Source: Phyllobacterium chamaecytisi (GTDB lineage Bacteria; Pseudomonadota; Alphaproteobacteria; Rhizobiales; Rhizobiaceae). From it: DNA of 64,000 nucleotides. Positions 1 through 8,900 of this stretch are shown in pieces. Below the pieces are notes generated by a model. That model was given only the letters and a program-made list of their open reading frames with translations, was not told the origin of the DNA and did no database searches. The stretch's first letter is position 1, and every line of letters begins with the position of its first letter. The stretch lies in NCBI RefSeq assembly GCF_020164455.1, contig NZ_JAIQWW010000016.1:62001-126000 (forward strand), in the 5' to 3' direction. A program made the position numbers and the translations under genes.

Positions 1-509
1 CCGCCATAGGGCGCGAGTGACAGATAGAGGTCGAGGATTTCGGCCTTGCTCAAACGACGCTCGATTTGCAGGGCGCGGGCCAGCTGCTGAAGCTTCGCCG
101 TGAATGATCTGCCTTCGCGCGGCTCAATCAGCCGGGCAACCTGCATGGACAGCGTCGAGGCGCCGGAAACAATACGGCCATTGCTGACAAGCTGCACGGC
201 GGCGCGTGCAAGCGCTACGGGGTCGATGCCCCGGTGCTGCCAGAAGCGCTGATCCTCATAGGCGATGAGCATGCGAACGAATTGCGGATCGACATCCTTT
301 GCTGTCGTGCCGAGCCGCCAGCGGCCTTCGGAGGTCGCGAAGGCGCGCAGCAACTGCCCATCCGCATCAAGGACTTCAGTCGACACCTCCCTCGCCGTTT
401 CCAAGGGCGGTGGAAAGGCACGGTCGGCCAGGTCGAGGCCAAACGCAAGCACCGTAGCCAGCACAAGATTGGCCGAGACACCCATGCAGAGTTTGCGTGT
501 GGACCACAT
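1..509 (-). CDS. pbpC: Penicillin-binding protein 1C, N-terminal part (cut by window edge)
   Basis: Bifunctional class A peptidoglycan synthase of the PBP1C type, anchored in the inner membrane. Only the first 169 codons are in the window; the 3' end lies beyond base 1. The ATG at 509 overlaps the TAA of the upstream macroglobulin gene (TAATG), so translation is probably coupled. After a short N-terminal membrane segment (about residues 8-25) comes the start of a GT51 glycosyltransferase domain, with YEDQRFWQHRGIDP carrying the catalytic Glu, followed by SGASTLSMQVARLIEPR. The pairing of pbpC with a bacterial alpha-2-macroglobulin gene is a known and widespread arrangement (E. coli yfhM-pbpC). 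The transpeptidase domain cannot be seen here. Confidence 0.93.
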   Translation of the reverse strand, partial: MWSTRKLCMGVSANLVLATVLAFGLDLADRAFPPPLETAREVSTEVLDADGQLLRAFATSEGRWRLGTTAKDVDPQFVRMLIAYEDQRFWQHRGIDPVALARAAVQLVSNGRIVSGASTLSMQVARLIEPREGRSFTAKLQQLARALQIERRLSKAEILDLYLSLAPYG

Positions 510-3500
510 TATTGTGCTGCGACGACCTCCATGCGACCGGTTGCCGTACGCGCGGAGAACTGCGGACGATACATGTCCTCGACGCTGGCCGCCGGGTGGT
601 CATAGGTGCCGGGTGTTACCGCGCGGACTACATAGGCCAGCGTGATTCCGCCATTGTCCCCCGTCGCCCGGTCAAAGGCGGCGACGAAACGATCGCTGCG
701 GAACTCCGTGTGCGCTGCCTCCACTTCGCCGATCCAGTCGAAATTCGACAGGCTGGCGCTGTTAACGAGACCGGGATTGTCGATTTCGAACCCGGCAGGC
801 AAAAGATCGGTGATCAGCACACGCGACGGCCAGTTGTTGTTCTCGGTCACTTTCAGAACAACCACATAGCGCTCGTTCTGCTTGGCCTGGCTGACATTGG
901 CCTCCTTGCCATCGAGCGTGTAATAGGTGCGCTCGATGTTGAAACCATCGCCGCCGGCAGGCAGCGGCTGCGACGGAGATGCCACCGTCGTCACCACCGC
1001 CGACACGGGTTCGGCGGTCGCATTGGTGATAGTCACCGGTTGGGCAAGAAGTTCATCGCCGGTCAATCGCGCCGCATAGCCTCCGCTATGGGCAGCGCCA
1101 TTGATATCGAGCTGCAGATCCCTGTCGCCATCTTGAACAGCACGCGCCGCAAGCAGCATCCATGTTTGCTCCTGCGTGCTCGTATAGGTCTTGTGTTCCC
1201 ATTCACTGGCAACGATCTTCGACAGTTGCGGGATGATGGGCGGGACCGGCCGGCTCTCGGCAGCAAGCGCCAGAACAGCAGCGTCATCACGAAGCGACGA
1301 GCCATAGTCCGAACGAACCAGGCTGACATTGGTGACGGTCGTCGCCTGTTGCAGGGCATTGGTGAAAATGCTTTGCGAACGCTGGGCATCACCATAGAGC
1401 GACAAGGCGGCGGCAAGATGCGCGCGTGACAACGGTGTCGGGAAGTCGCCAAGTTTCGTGTCTGCGTAATAACGCAGATCACTGATGGCCGCCTTGCGGT
1501 TACGTGCCAGAACGTAGAGCGCATAGGCAATTTCATTGCCCTGATCCTTGACGTTCACGTCGTAGCTCAGCGAGTTCTGCAAGTTTTCAAGTGCCTGTAC
1601 GAGAGCTTGTTCCGGCACATTGTATTTCTGTTCGCGGGCGCGGGTAAGGAAATCCGTGACATAGGCATCGAGCCAGAGGTCGCCAGAACCCGGAGCCCAC
1701 AGACCGAAGCTACCTGCAGAGGATTGATACGACAGGACACGGTAGATCGCTTCCTGCACGCGTTTCTGCACTTCGCCGTCGTCGGCAATTCCAGACTGCC
1801 TGGCGAGATCGCTCATATAGAGCAACGGCAGGGCGCGGCTGGTCGTCTGTTCGGCGCAGCCGTAGGGGTAGCGATCGAGCGTCATCAGCAAGGCCGGAAT
1901 ATCAAAGGCGGCCGAGCGGGTTACATTGAGACTGACGGAAGCCCCCTGCAGGACACTGCCAGCCAGCAACTCGCTGTCCACCTTGAGGCTGCTGTTGGGC
2001 CCAAGCTTGATGGGTCTGCGCACGGTCATCGGCAAGGTCGCCGGCCGGACCGGAACATTCAAAGTCTGCTCGAGCGAGAGGCCAGCGGCATTGGATAGCT
2101 TGACCGACACGACCCCGTCGCCCGGCTGATTGCCGGTCAGTGGCAGCGTAAGGTTTGCCTTACCACCCGCAGCCAGATTGACGGTTTGTGACGCGGCCGG
2201 TTGATCGACCTTCACCGCAGGATTGCTCGTGACCTGCACCTGGTAGTCGCCTGCCGGCGCGTCGGTATTGGCGATATCGAGCCGCAACGCGGCCTTGTCG
2301 CCGGGGGCCAGGAATTTCGGCAAGCTCGCAGTGACGACCACAGGATCACGAATGACCACGTCGGAGGTGGCATGGCCGACACCGGATTTCGACCACGCGA
2401 CAGCCATGACACGCGCCGTGCCATTGAACTGCGGAATATCGAAGCTGACATTGGCCTTACCCTGTGCGTCCAGCTTGACCGGACCGGAGAAGAAGGCGAT
2501 CAGCTTTTCGGTGGGTGGGCTGCCTTGCATCGGCATTTGCGCGCCGTCACCGCCAGTGCGCAGCTTGCCTGTTGCACCCTGCGAGCCATCGATCAGGCGG
2601 CCATAAAGGTCGCGAATCTCGAGACCGAGCTGGCGCTGGCCGAAGTACCAGCCATCCGGATTCGGTGCTTCATAACGGGTAAGATTGAGAATACCGACGT
2701 CGACCGCTGCCACGGTGACGAAAGCGCCCTCGTTTGCACCGGCACCCGTGACCTGAAGGGCGATGTTGATCGGCTTGCGAGGCTCGGTCTTCGGCGGCGT
2801 ATCCAGCTTTACGGCGAGCTTGCGATCGCCCGGATTGACGTTGAGCCATTTGACGCCGATGGCACGCATCGGCATGTGGGTTTCCTGTGCGTCACCCGGA
2901 CGGAACAACGTGGCGGTGACGTATGCCCCCGCACCCCAGTCAGCGGTGACAGGAATATCGACCTCGCCACCCTCGGCCGGAATGCTGGCGCGCTTGGTCA
3001 CCAGCAAACTCTCGGCACCGACGGTCACCAGCAATTCGCCGGCGAAACGCGGCGAAACCTTCAATTTCGCCGTCTCACCGGGGGCATAGTTTTCCTTATC
3101 GAGAGCGATCTGAAGACCGTCTGGCGTTTCGGTAGAAGTAGTTGCCACATAATAGCCGGCGTCGAATTCAACGCTGGATGCCGGGCCGTCCGCAGCAGCA
3201 GTTTCCACCTCCAGACGGAACTGACCCCAGGTAACAGGGACGGAAATATCGGTGCCATCCGCCGTTGTGTCGATCACCCCATTCGCAACTTGCTTGGTCG
3301 AAAGTATTGGCTCGTATTTCCAGGAGTCGCCGTCGCGATACCACTGATAGTTGCGCTCAACGCTGATAAGTTTCCACTGAAGCCCCTGCATGGCCTGTTT
3401 CTGGCCATTCTCATCGACAGCAATGACATGAAATTTGCCAACGGAGTTTTCGGCGAGAGCACCGGAGAACTCCGGCTTGATGCCGATCATCGAGCCTAGC

Positions 3501-5962
3501 TGCTTGACCGGCAGCGTCAATGTACGCTCTACGGCGCGACCGCCTGCTTCCTGCATGCGAACGACCACATTTGCGTTGAGGAGCTGTGTCGTCGATGGAG
3601 CATCCGCTACTGAAACATCAAACGTCGCCTTGCCGTTCTCGTCCAGCGGCTGCAAATCTTCGAGCGGCACGCTGGTGTTTTCACTCGCCTCTTCATCAGC
3701 GAGCCCAAAGAGATAGCCCTTGAAATCAGCGCTTTCATGTGTTGGCTTCAGCGCGACTTCGCCTTCAAGTTCGAGCGCCGCAGCAGGAGCGCCATAAAGA
3801 AAGCGGCCGTCTACCTTCACCGGCGTTGGCTTGCCGATCTCAATGAATTTGGCGTCGCTGGTCAGATCGAACTCAACCCGGTCTGGCACGAAATCCTCAA
3901 CCAGGAATTGCTTTTCTGCTATCGGCGAACCTTTTGGATCGGTGAATATCTGCATCGTCCAGGTGCCGCGCATGGAGTTGGCCTGCAACTCCAGATCGAG
4001 CGTATGCCCGCCGAGGTTTGCGCCGTCACTGACCATACGGCGATCCTCCACGCCGTCCGGCCGTTTGAACACAAATGTCAGCGGCAGTTTTTCGACGGCA
4101 TTGGCGGCGTTATCCCGGGCGAGCGCGGACGCATGTACCGTTTCGCCGGCGCGATAGATACCGCGTTCGGTCCATGCCAGAATATCGATTGCACCCGGCG
4201 CGGGACGGCCGGTGACACCGCGATCCGAAAGATCGAAGCCCGCCCGGGTCATGTCGAGGAAAACATAGTCCGCATCGCCATTCTTGGCGGTGATGACTGC
4301 AGGAGCGGTGGCTGCAGTGCCACGCATCAGCCCGGCGGTAAAAGTAGCGCGGCCTTCGGTATCTGTGACGGCAGTGCCAAGTATCTCGTTGTTTTTGGCT
4401 AGAAGTTGAAGCTCGACACCGATGAGCGGCTGGGCCGAGGCAAGCGAGCGAGCAAAAACATTGAGGCCGTCATTGCCGGCATAGGTGGTGAGGCCGATAT
4501 CGGAGACGACGAACCATTGGGTCGCCTGGGCATCCCACTCGTTGTTCTTTGCGTCAGGCGAGACGGCAGTCAGGACATAGACACCGGGCTTGCGTTGCGG
4601 CAGGGCCTCATCGACTGGGAAACTGGTGACGACATCCTTGTTGAGATCGGACTGAAGATCGATCGTGCCTTGCCAGACAAGCTCACCCGATTCATCCTGC
4701 AGACGCTGAGCGCTATAGCCATCCATCTGCGTCAGGAATTGCGAACTGGTCAAAAGCGGGGCCAACCCTCGATCACCGATGCGATAGAGCTTGAGATTGG
4801 CGCTGGTCGTATTGACCGAAACGATGGGAATGCCGCGACGCGCGGTGCTCGGCAGCACAAAGCTATCGCCGGTAAAGCGCACCGTGGCGGAGCGGTCCTT
4901 GATGTAGATATCAAGATCGACGGGCGCTTCAAGGGATTCGCCCACCGCCGATGGCAGCCCGGGACGCAGGGCGAGCTTGTAGCGCTGGCCATGTTCAAGG
5001 CCCTCGACACAGATCTCGCTGCCCTTGGCCTCCAGCGCTTTCGGGGCAGTCCCGTTCAATGTCACGAAGGGCGTATAGTCCGTTCCCATTTTCACCAAAG
5101 GATCAGAGAACTGGACACAAGCACGGGGATTAACGCTATCCGCGTCAATCGTATGATTGGTGACGCGGAAGCCTTGCCGTGATCTGAGGTCGAGATAGGC
5201 GGCCTCAACCGGCTTGGCGTTGACGAGCGCAAGACTGGCTTTGTAGGCCTCAAGCGACGCGCGATAGTTCTCGGAGTTCTGCAACGCATCGCCGAGTACT
5301 GCCAGCGCATCAGCGCGGCTTTGTGTCGTTCGCGTCAATTGGTAGCCGTTGAGCGCGGCTAGCGCCGCCTGTGCGGCGATATAGGTATTTTTCTCGGCGC
5401 GGTTCGCCGCGCGTGCCGTCTCGATCCAAAGCGGGCCATTGTCCGGCGTAACCGCCAATGCACCTCTAAATGCTTTGAGAGCGTTCTCGATGTTGCCCTT
5501 TGCAACTTCAGCTCGTCCGGCCGCGACGAGACCATCGACACCCTGTGCTTTCTGATCGTCGGTGGGGCTCAGGCTCGCCTTGACCTGCCGTGCATCCTGC
5601 GCGAGTTGATCGGACACAAATTGCAACTTTGGCGGTGCGCCGATATCGGGCTCATCGGCAGTCTCGACAACCTTGCCGGCAACAGAACCCGGTGCCGTTT
5701 TCAGCTGATTGAAATCGGATTTGAGAAAGCACCACTTCACCTTGGGGTTGTAGGTGAATGCCTTGCAGGACTGGTCAGCGAGACAGACCAGCTCGCACTG
5801 ATCCTGGGTGACATCCCGTTCCGTACGCAGGTCAAAACCGAAATAATCGCCGTCCTTCGTCGTAACGACATCGCGATTCATTTCCGCCGCGCCAACCGGT
5901 GCGGAAAGAGTGAAAAGAGTGAGAAGGAAGGCCGAAAAGCCGATGACCGAACGCAGAGACAT
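509..5962 (-). CDS. Alpha-2-macroglobulin-like protein with N-terminal PAN/Apple domain
   Basis: A 1817-residue bacterial alpha-2-macroglobulin (YfhM family). It is thought to trap proteases that reach the periplasm, alongside PBP1C, which repairs peptidoglycan. A Sec signal peptide ends near residue 25 (...APVGAA). Unlike E. coli YfhM there is no lipobox cysteine, so this protein may be soluble in the periplasm. Residues about 35-80 form a cysteine-rich PAN/Apple-like module (CELVCLADQSCKAFTY). A TPR-like stretch (about 130-260), MG domains and the bait region follow. The thioester motif GCAEQ lies at about residues 1368-1372, with Cys1369 and Gln1372 intact, so covalent trapping should be possible. 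The family's usual length is 1500-1900. It is followed directly by pbpC with a one-base overlap. Confidence 0.93.
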   Translation of the reverse strand: MSLRSVIGFSAFLLTLFTLSAPVGAAEMNRDVVTTKDGDYFGFDLRTERDVTQDQCELVCLADQSCKAFTYNPKVKWCFLKSDFNQLKTAPGSVAGKVVETADEPDIGAPPKLQFVSDQLAQDARQVKASLSPTDDQKAQGVDGLVAAGRAEVAKGNIENALKAFRGALAVTPDNGPLWIETARAANRAEKNTYIAAQAALAALNGYQLTRTTQSRADALAVLGDALQNSENYRASLEAYKASLALVNAKPVEAAYLDLRSRQGFRVTNHTIDADSVNPRACVQFSDPLVKMGTDYTPFVTLNGTAPKALEAKGSEICVEGLEHGQRYKLALRPGLPSAVGESLEAPVDLDIYIKDRSATVRFTGDSFVLPSTARRGIPIVSVNTTSANLKLYRIGDRGLAPLLTSSQFLTQMDGYSAQRLQDESGELVWQGTIDLQSDLNKDVVTSFPVDEALPQRKPGVYVLTAVSPDAKNNEWDAQATQWFVVSDIGLTTYAGNDGLNVFARSLASAQPLIGVELQLLAKNNEILGTAVTDTEGRATFTAGLMRGTAATAPAVITAKNGDADYVFLDMTRAGFDLSDRGVTGRPAPGAIDILAWTERGIYRAGETVHASALARDNAANAVEKLPLTFVFKRPDGVEDRRMVSDGANLGGHTLDLELQANSMRGTWTMQIFTDPKGSPIAEKQFLVEDFVPDRVEFDLTSDAKFIEIGKPTPVKVDGRFLYGAPAAALELEGEVALKPTHESADFKGYLFGLADEEASENTSVPLEDLQPLDENGKATFDVSVADAPSTTQLLNANVVVRMQEAGGRAVERTLTLPVKQLGSMIGIKPEFSGALAENSVGKFHVIAVDENGQKQAMQGLQWKLISVERNYQWYRDGDSWKYEPILSTKQVANGVIDTTADGTDISVPVTWGQFRLEVETAAADGPASSVEFDAGYYVATTSTETPDGLQIALDKENYAPGETAKLKVSPRFAGELLVTVGAESLLVTKRASIPAEGGEVDIPVTADWGAGAYVTATLFRPGDAQETHMPMRAIGVKWLNVNPGDRKLAVKLDTPPKTEPRKPINIALQVTGAGANEGAFVTVAAVDVGILNLTRYEAPNPDGWYFGQRQLGLEIRDLYGRLIDGSQGATGKLRTGGDGAQMPMQGSPPTEKLIAFFSGPVKLDAQGKANVSFDIPQFNGTARVMAVAWSKSGVGHATSDVVIRDPVVVTASLPKFLAPGDKAALRLDIANTDAPAGDYQVQVTSNPAVKVDQPAASQTVNLAAGGKANLTLPLTGNQPGDGVVSVKLSNAAGLSLEQTLNVPVRPATLPMTVRRPIKLGPNSSLKVDSELLAGSVLQGASVSLNVTRSAAFDIPALLMTLDRYPYGCAEQTTSRALPLLYMSDLARQSGIADDGEVQKRVQEAIYRVLSYQSSAGSFGLWAPGSGDLWLDAYVTDFLTRAREQKYNVPEQALVQALENLQNSLSYDVNVKDQGNEIAYALYVLARNRKAAISDLRYYADTKLGDFPTPLSRAHLAAALSLYGDAQRSQSIFTNALQQATTVTNVSLVRSDYGSSLRDDAAVLALAAESRPVPPIIPQLSKIVASEWEHKTYTSTQEQTWMLLAARAVQDGDRDLQLDINGAAHSGGYAARLTGDELLAQPVTITNATAEPVSAVVTTVASPSQPLPAGGDGFNIERTYYTLDGKEANVSQAKQNERYVVVLKVTENNNWPSRVLITDLLPAGFEIDNPGLVNSASLSNFDWIGEVEAAHTEFRSDRFVAAFDRATGDNGGITLAYVVRAVTPGTYDHPAASVEDMYRPQFSARTATGRMEVVAAQ

Positions 5963-6003
5963 AAAGTCCTCCCACTGCCACTATTTTGGTGTGGGGGCAC
6001 TGT

Positions 6004-6927
6004 TCAAACTTCGGTATAACTTGTCAACAGATCATGCGATCCGGTTGCATTCTCTCGCTCGATTTCGCTGCGAATCCAGCGCTGGAAGTGCAGCGTTTGA
6101 AGGCTTGGTTTGCGGTTGTTCGGCATGACCAACCAATAACCCACGGACGACGGTACGCGCGTGGGGAAAGGTGCAACCAGCCTGCCATCCGCCAAGGCAT
6201 CTTCAACAAACAGGTCCCAGGCGAGCATGATTCCCTGCCCGCTGATCGCAGCTTCAAGCCCAAGCCACGGATCGGAAAAAGTTGTCCCGTCGAAAGGCAA
6301 CGGACCATCAAGACCAGCGGCGGCCTGCCAATCATCCCAGCTGAACATCGGATTGTCATAACAGATGATCGGTTGATTGAAGATATCGGCAGGTCCTTGC
6401 AACCTGAGAGCCACATTCCGCGTGCAAACCGGAAACATCCTTTGCGGCAGAAGCCGTTCCGGAGCGCCGTCCCGCCAATCGCCTTTTCCAAGCCGGATAG
6501 CGAGATCGATGTCCGAACTTTTCAGATCGACGATGCCGGGTGAAGGATCAATGCGGATTTTGAGGTCCGGATGGGCACTACGCAAACGGCCAAGACGTGG
6601 AACGAGCCATTTCGAGGCGAAGGTAGGAGCAACGGAAAGCATGAGCGTCTGATCCGTCCCATCAGCCATTGAGACGGCCTTTGACAGTGACTGAAAGCCT
6701 TCTTCCAGCTTGGCAAGAAAGCCTTTGCCGAACGCCGTCGCCACCAGCCCGCCGCGCGTTCGCTCGAAGATGGCATGTCCAATCTGGCCCTCGGTGCGTA
6801 TCAATTGCTGGCTGACCGCGCTGACCGATACGCCGAGTTCCTCCGCGGCCTTCGGCAGTGAACCCAAACGTCCGATCGCTTCCACTGCCTTCAAACCGTT
6901 GAGGTGGACTTTGTTTAAGTTTTTCAT
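6004..6927 (-). CDS. LysR-family transcriptional regulator, GcvA-like
   Basis: A 307-residue LysR-type regulator. The N-terminal winged helix-turn-helix (LNGLKAVEAIGRLGSLPKAA, then EELGVSVSAVSQQL) is of the GcvA/AmpR kind, and a periplasmic-binding-fold effector domain fills residues 95-300. The reading frame is open further upstream to 7185, but the ATG at 6927 starts exactly where the family starts, and the longer version would run across the promoter region of the divergent small gene. It is divergent from the small gene at 7023. The 95-base spacer holds two clean inverted repeats that are good candidates for its own operators. The effector and targets cannot be inferred; glycine-system control is not implied by the family name alone. 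Confidence 0.88.
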   Translation of the reverse strand: MKNLNKVHLNGLKAVEAIGRLGSLPKAAEELGVSVSAVSQQLIRTEGQIGHAIFERTRGGLVATAFGKGFLAKLEEGFQSLSKAVSMADGTDQTLMLSVAPTFASKWLVPRLGRLRSAHPDLKIRIDPSPGIVDLKSSDIDLAIRLGKGDWRDGAPERLLPQRMFPVCTRNVALRLQGPADIFNQPIICYDNPMFSWDDWQAAAGLDGPLPFDGTTFSDPWLGLEAAISGQGIMLAWDLFVEDALADGRLVAPFPTRVPSSVGYWLVMPNNRKPSLQTLHFQRWIRSEIERENATGSHDLLTSYTEV

Positions 6928-6967
6928 AAAGAATTTCTTTACGACGGTTTCGGCAATCTGGATTGCC
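6928..6967. promoter_or_regulatory. Two inverted repeats between the LysR gene and the divergent small gene
   Basis: Two perfect palindromes lie in the divergent spacer. AAAGAA-T-TTCTTT covers 6928-6940, directly before the LysR start codon. GGCAAT-CTGG-ATTGCC covers 6952-6967. Perfect short dyads in a LysR divergent intergenic region are the usual place for autoregulatory binding sites. Binding is inferred. Confidence 0.5.
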
Positions 6968-7022
6968 CTTACGAGATATCCTGCACAGAATAACGCATGT
7001 TTGAACACAAGGGAGTCAGACG

Positions 7023-7205
7023 ATGAAGATTTTCTTTCTGCTCCGAGCCCTGATAGCACGGTTCTGCGGCGGGCAAATCGAGTCCGGAGATGATGCTGAG
7101 TCCAACTGGCAAAGGGATCCACTTGCGCACCCGACACTACAGGCCATGGACCTCGATCAGCTGGCCGATCTGCCATTCGATCCACGCGCGGTGTGCAGGC
7201 AATAG
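7023..7205 (+). CDS. Small protein of unknown function (60 aa), divergent from LysR
   Basis: A 60-residue protein with a good ribosome binding site (GGGAG, 8 bases before the ATG). The N-terminus is hydrophobic (MKIFFLLRALIARF), followed by an acidic stretch. The C-terminal segment reads HPTLQAMDLDQLADLPFDP, which faintly resembles the end of DUF1127-type small proteins (a Leu-x-x-Met...Leu-Ala-Asp-Leu pattern). I do not recognise it with certainty. It sits head to head with the GcvA-like regulator, so it may be that regulator's target. Its stop is 5 bases from the convergent DMT gene. Confidence 0.7.
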   Translation: MKIFFLLRALIARFCGGQIESGDDAESNWQRDPLAHPTLQAMDLDQLADLPFDPRAVCRQ

Positions 7206-7210
7206 CGCAA

Positions 7211-8113
7211 CTACACGGTCAGGCGTCGTGCTGCCATTGCCATGCGCCGTTCCCACCAGACGAGAGAGAGGCTGGAGGCCACAATGAGAATTGCGCCAAG
7301 GAAGACGTTTAATTGCGGCACCTCGTGCCAGATGAGATAGCCGTAAAGAAACGCCCAGATGAGACCGCTATACTCGATGGGCGCAAGAGCCGACGCCGGG
7401 GCGTAGCGGAACCCTTCATAGAGGAAATATTGTCCGGCCGAGCCGACCAGGCCAAGGCTGATCATCAACATCCAGCCGTTGAAATTCGGTGTTTTCCATA
7501 ACCATGGAAGCATCGCCCCACAGACAACGGCGAAAAGGAAACTCGTTGCCATCATCTGGTTGAAGGTGCTTTCGCTACGGCTGACGAGGCGCACGAGAAT
7601 GACGCTCCACGCCCAGCAAAAACCGGCAAACAGTACCATTCCCGCAGGCGCGAGATCGGGTGTTTCCGCCGGATTCGCTGCGAGAATCACCCCCACGAAT
7701 CCCGCGATGGACGCTATCCAGCGAACCAGTCCCACCTTCTCCTTCAGAACAAAGATCGAGAGGATGACAACCATCACCGGCGCGGAGAAATACATGGTGG
7801 TGATTTCGGCAAGCCCGAGGTGGCGCGCCGCGGAATAATAGGAGAGCCATGCGCCAAGCATCAGCGCGGCACGAATAGCGAGCGATCGCTTGTGCGGGCT
7901 CTTCAGGATCGACGGATGCCGTTCATGCCGCACCATGATTGCGGCAAAGATGACGATGATCACACTGCGCATGAACAATATCTGCGGCACCGAATAGTCT
8001 GCCACCAGCCACTTCACCAGCGCATCCTGAATAGCAAAGAGTGAATAGCCGAGCGCGGCCAGGGCAATGCCGGTGAGCGGACTGGGTTCTTGCCCGATAA
8101 ATCGACGAAGCAT
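7211..8113 (-). CDS. DMT-superfamily transporter with two EamA domains
   Basis: A 300-residue inner-membrane protein with about ten transmembrane helices arranged as two EamA repeats (residues about 12-145 and 160-290), the standard layout of drug/metabolite exporters. The ATG at 8113 is chosen over the in-frame upstream start at 8260 because it has an AAGG ribosome binding site at good spacing and leads straight into the first helix (MLRRFIGQEPSPLTGIAL). The substrate cannot be read from sequence; relatives export amino acids, purines or other metabolites. It is monocistronic. Confidence 0.88.
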   Translation of the reverse strand: MLRRFIGQEPSPLTGIALAALGYSLFAIQDALVKWLVADYSVPQILFMRSVIIVIFAAIMVRHERHPSILKSPHKRSLAIRAALMLGAWLSYYSAARHLGLAEITTMYFSAPVMVVILSIFVLKEKVGLVRWIASIAGFVGVILAANPAETPDLAPAGMVLFAGFCWAWSVILVRLVSRSESTFNQMMATSFLFAVVCGAMLPWLWKTPNFNGWMLMISLGLVGSAGQYFLYEGFRYAPASALAPIEYSGLIWAFLYGYLIWHEVPQLNVFLGAILIVASSLSLVWWERRMAMAARRLTV

Positions 8114-8379
8114 GGGGACCTTGCGGAGGGTAGGCGGTGCTGCTGTTTCGCCTATCAAGAAGACAAACTGATTACAACTGCATTCGGAGAACATTAACTT
8201 TATTGGTAAAACTCTAATGATTTCGAGCAGCGCGGCCCTAAAGCATATTGGACGTAACACCTTGCTTCATAATGAATTTTGACGACCGCGGAGCTATTGT
8301 TGCCCAACACCGCTTGCTGCATAGTTGCTTGGCCGGATTAACATTTTGGCCTGAAGACACGAACGTTGCAGGGGGGCAA

Positions 8380-8511
8380 ATGCTGAGGGACGACAAAAAT
8401 ACGAAGGCCGACTACGAGCCTTATATTACTCGCTCTGCACCCTATGTCGTATTCCTGCTTTTGTGGCTTCCGTTTGTTCTTGTCGTAGGCAGGCTATTCG
8501 GCAATCAATGA
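8380..8511 (+). CDS. Possible small single-pass membrane protein (43 aa)
   Basis: A 43-residue frame starts at the ATG at 8380, just after a run of six G (8371-8376) that would serve as ribosome binding site. Charged residues (MLRDDKNTKADYEPYITRS) are followed by one strongly hydrophobic helix (APYVVFLLLWLPFVLVV) and a short positive/polar tail. The frame is open back to 8248, but that part has no hydrophobic or family character. The region is otherwise empty of genes from 8114 to 8651. A short GC-rich hairpin (GCCCC...GGGGC, 8525-8538) follows without a T tract. No family is recognised. Confidence 0.42.
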   Translation: MLRDDKNTKADYEPYITRSAPYVVFLLLWLPFVLVVGRLFGNQ

Positions 8512-8651
8512 CCAAGAATGAGAGGCCCCCTTAGGGGCACCGATTTCAGATATTGCCGCTATGTGAATAAGACTATCGCCTGCTGCAACGTCATCCAGAC
8601 ACCGAAAGTGTCCGAATTCCCAAGACCGCCCAAGTATCAGGCAATTGGTGA

Positions 8652-8900
8652 TCAGGCCGGAACCGGCCCAGGCTTGCGGATGTGTTTTGCAGCTTCTACC
8701 ACCAGCGGATCAAAGCCGTTATCCTCTTGTTCAAGGATCGCGAAAAACTGCTCGCGCATGCGTGGCTCCCAGAAATGGTTGATGTGGTCAGCAACACCTG
8801 CCACCGCCTCATCCTTCGGCTGTGTATGGAAGAACGCCGCTATCTGGTTGGCCATGTAGACGAGCTTGGTCGCCGTCGATTTGTGGCTTTCACTATCCAT
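8652..8900 (-). CDS. fdsD: Formate dehydrogenase subunit delta
   Basis: An 82-residue small acidic protein of the FdsD family, the last gene of the fds operon. It has conserved segments KLVYMANQIAAFF, HINHFWEPRMREQ and a C-terminal Pro-rich end. FdsD is needed for maturation or assembly of the cytosolic NAD-dependent Mo-formate dehydrogenase (in Rhodobacter capsulatus it helps keep the active holoenzyme). Its start overlaps the end of fdhD by 8 bases, the compact coupling expected in the fdsGBACD order. Confidence 0.9.
   Translation of the reverse strand: MDSESHKSTATKLVYMANQIAAFFHTQPKDEAVAGVADHINHFWEPRMREQFFAILEQEDNGFDPLVVEAAKHIRKPGPVPA

Noticed and set aside
6928-7185. N-terminal extension of the LysR gene to 7185
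   Set aside because: It would overlap the divergent small gene and its promoter and shows no LysR similarity before residue 87.
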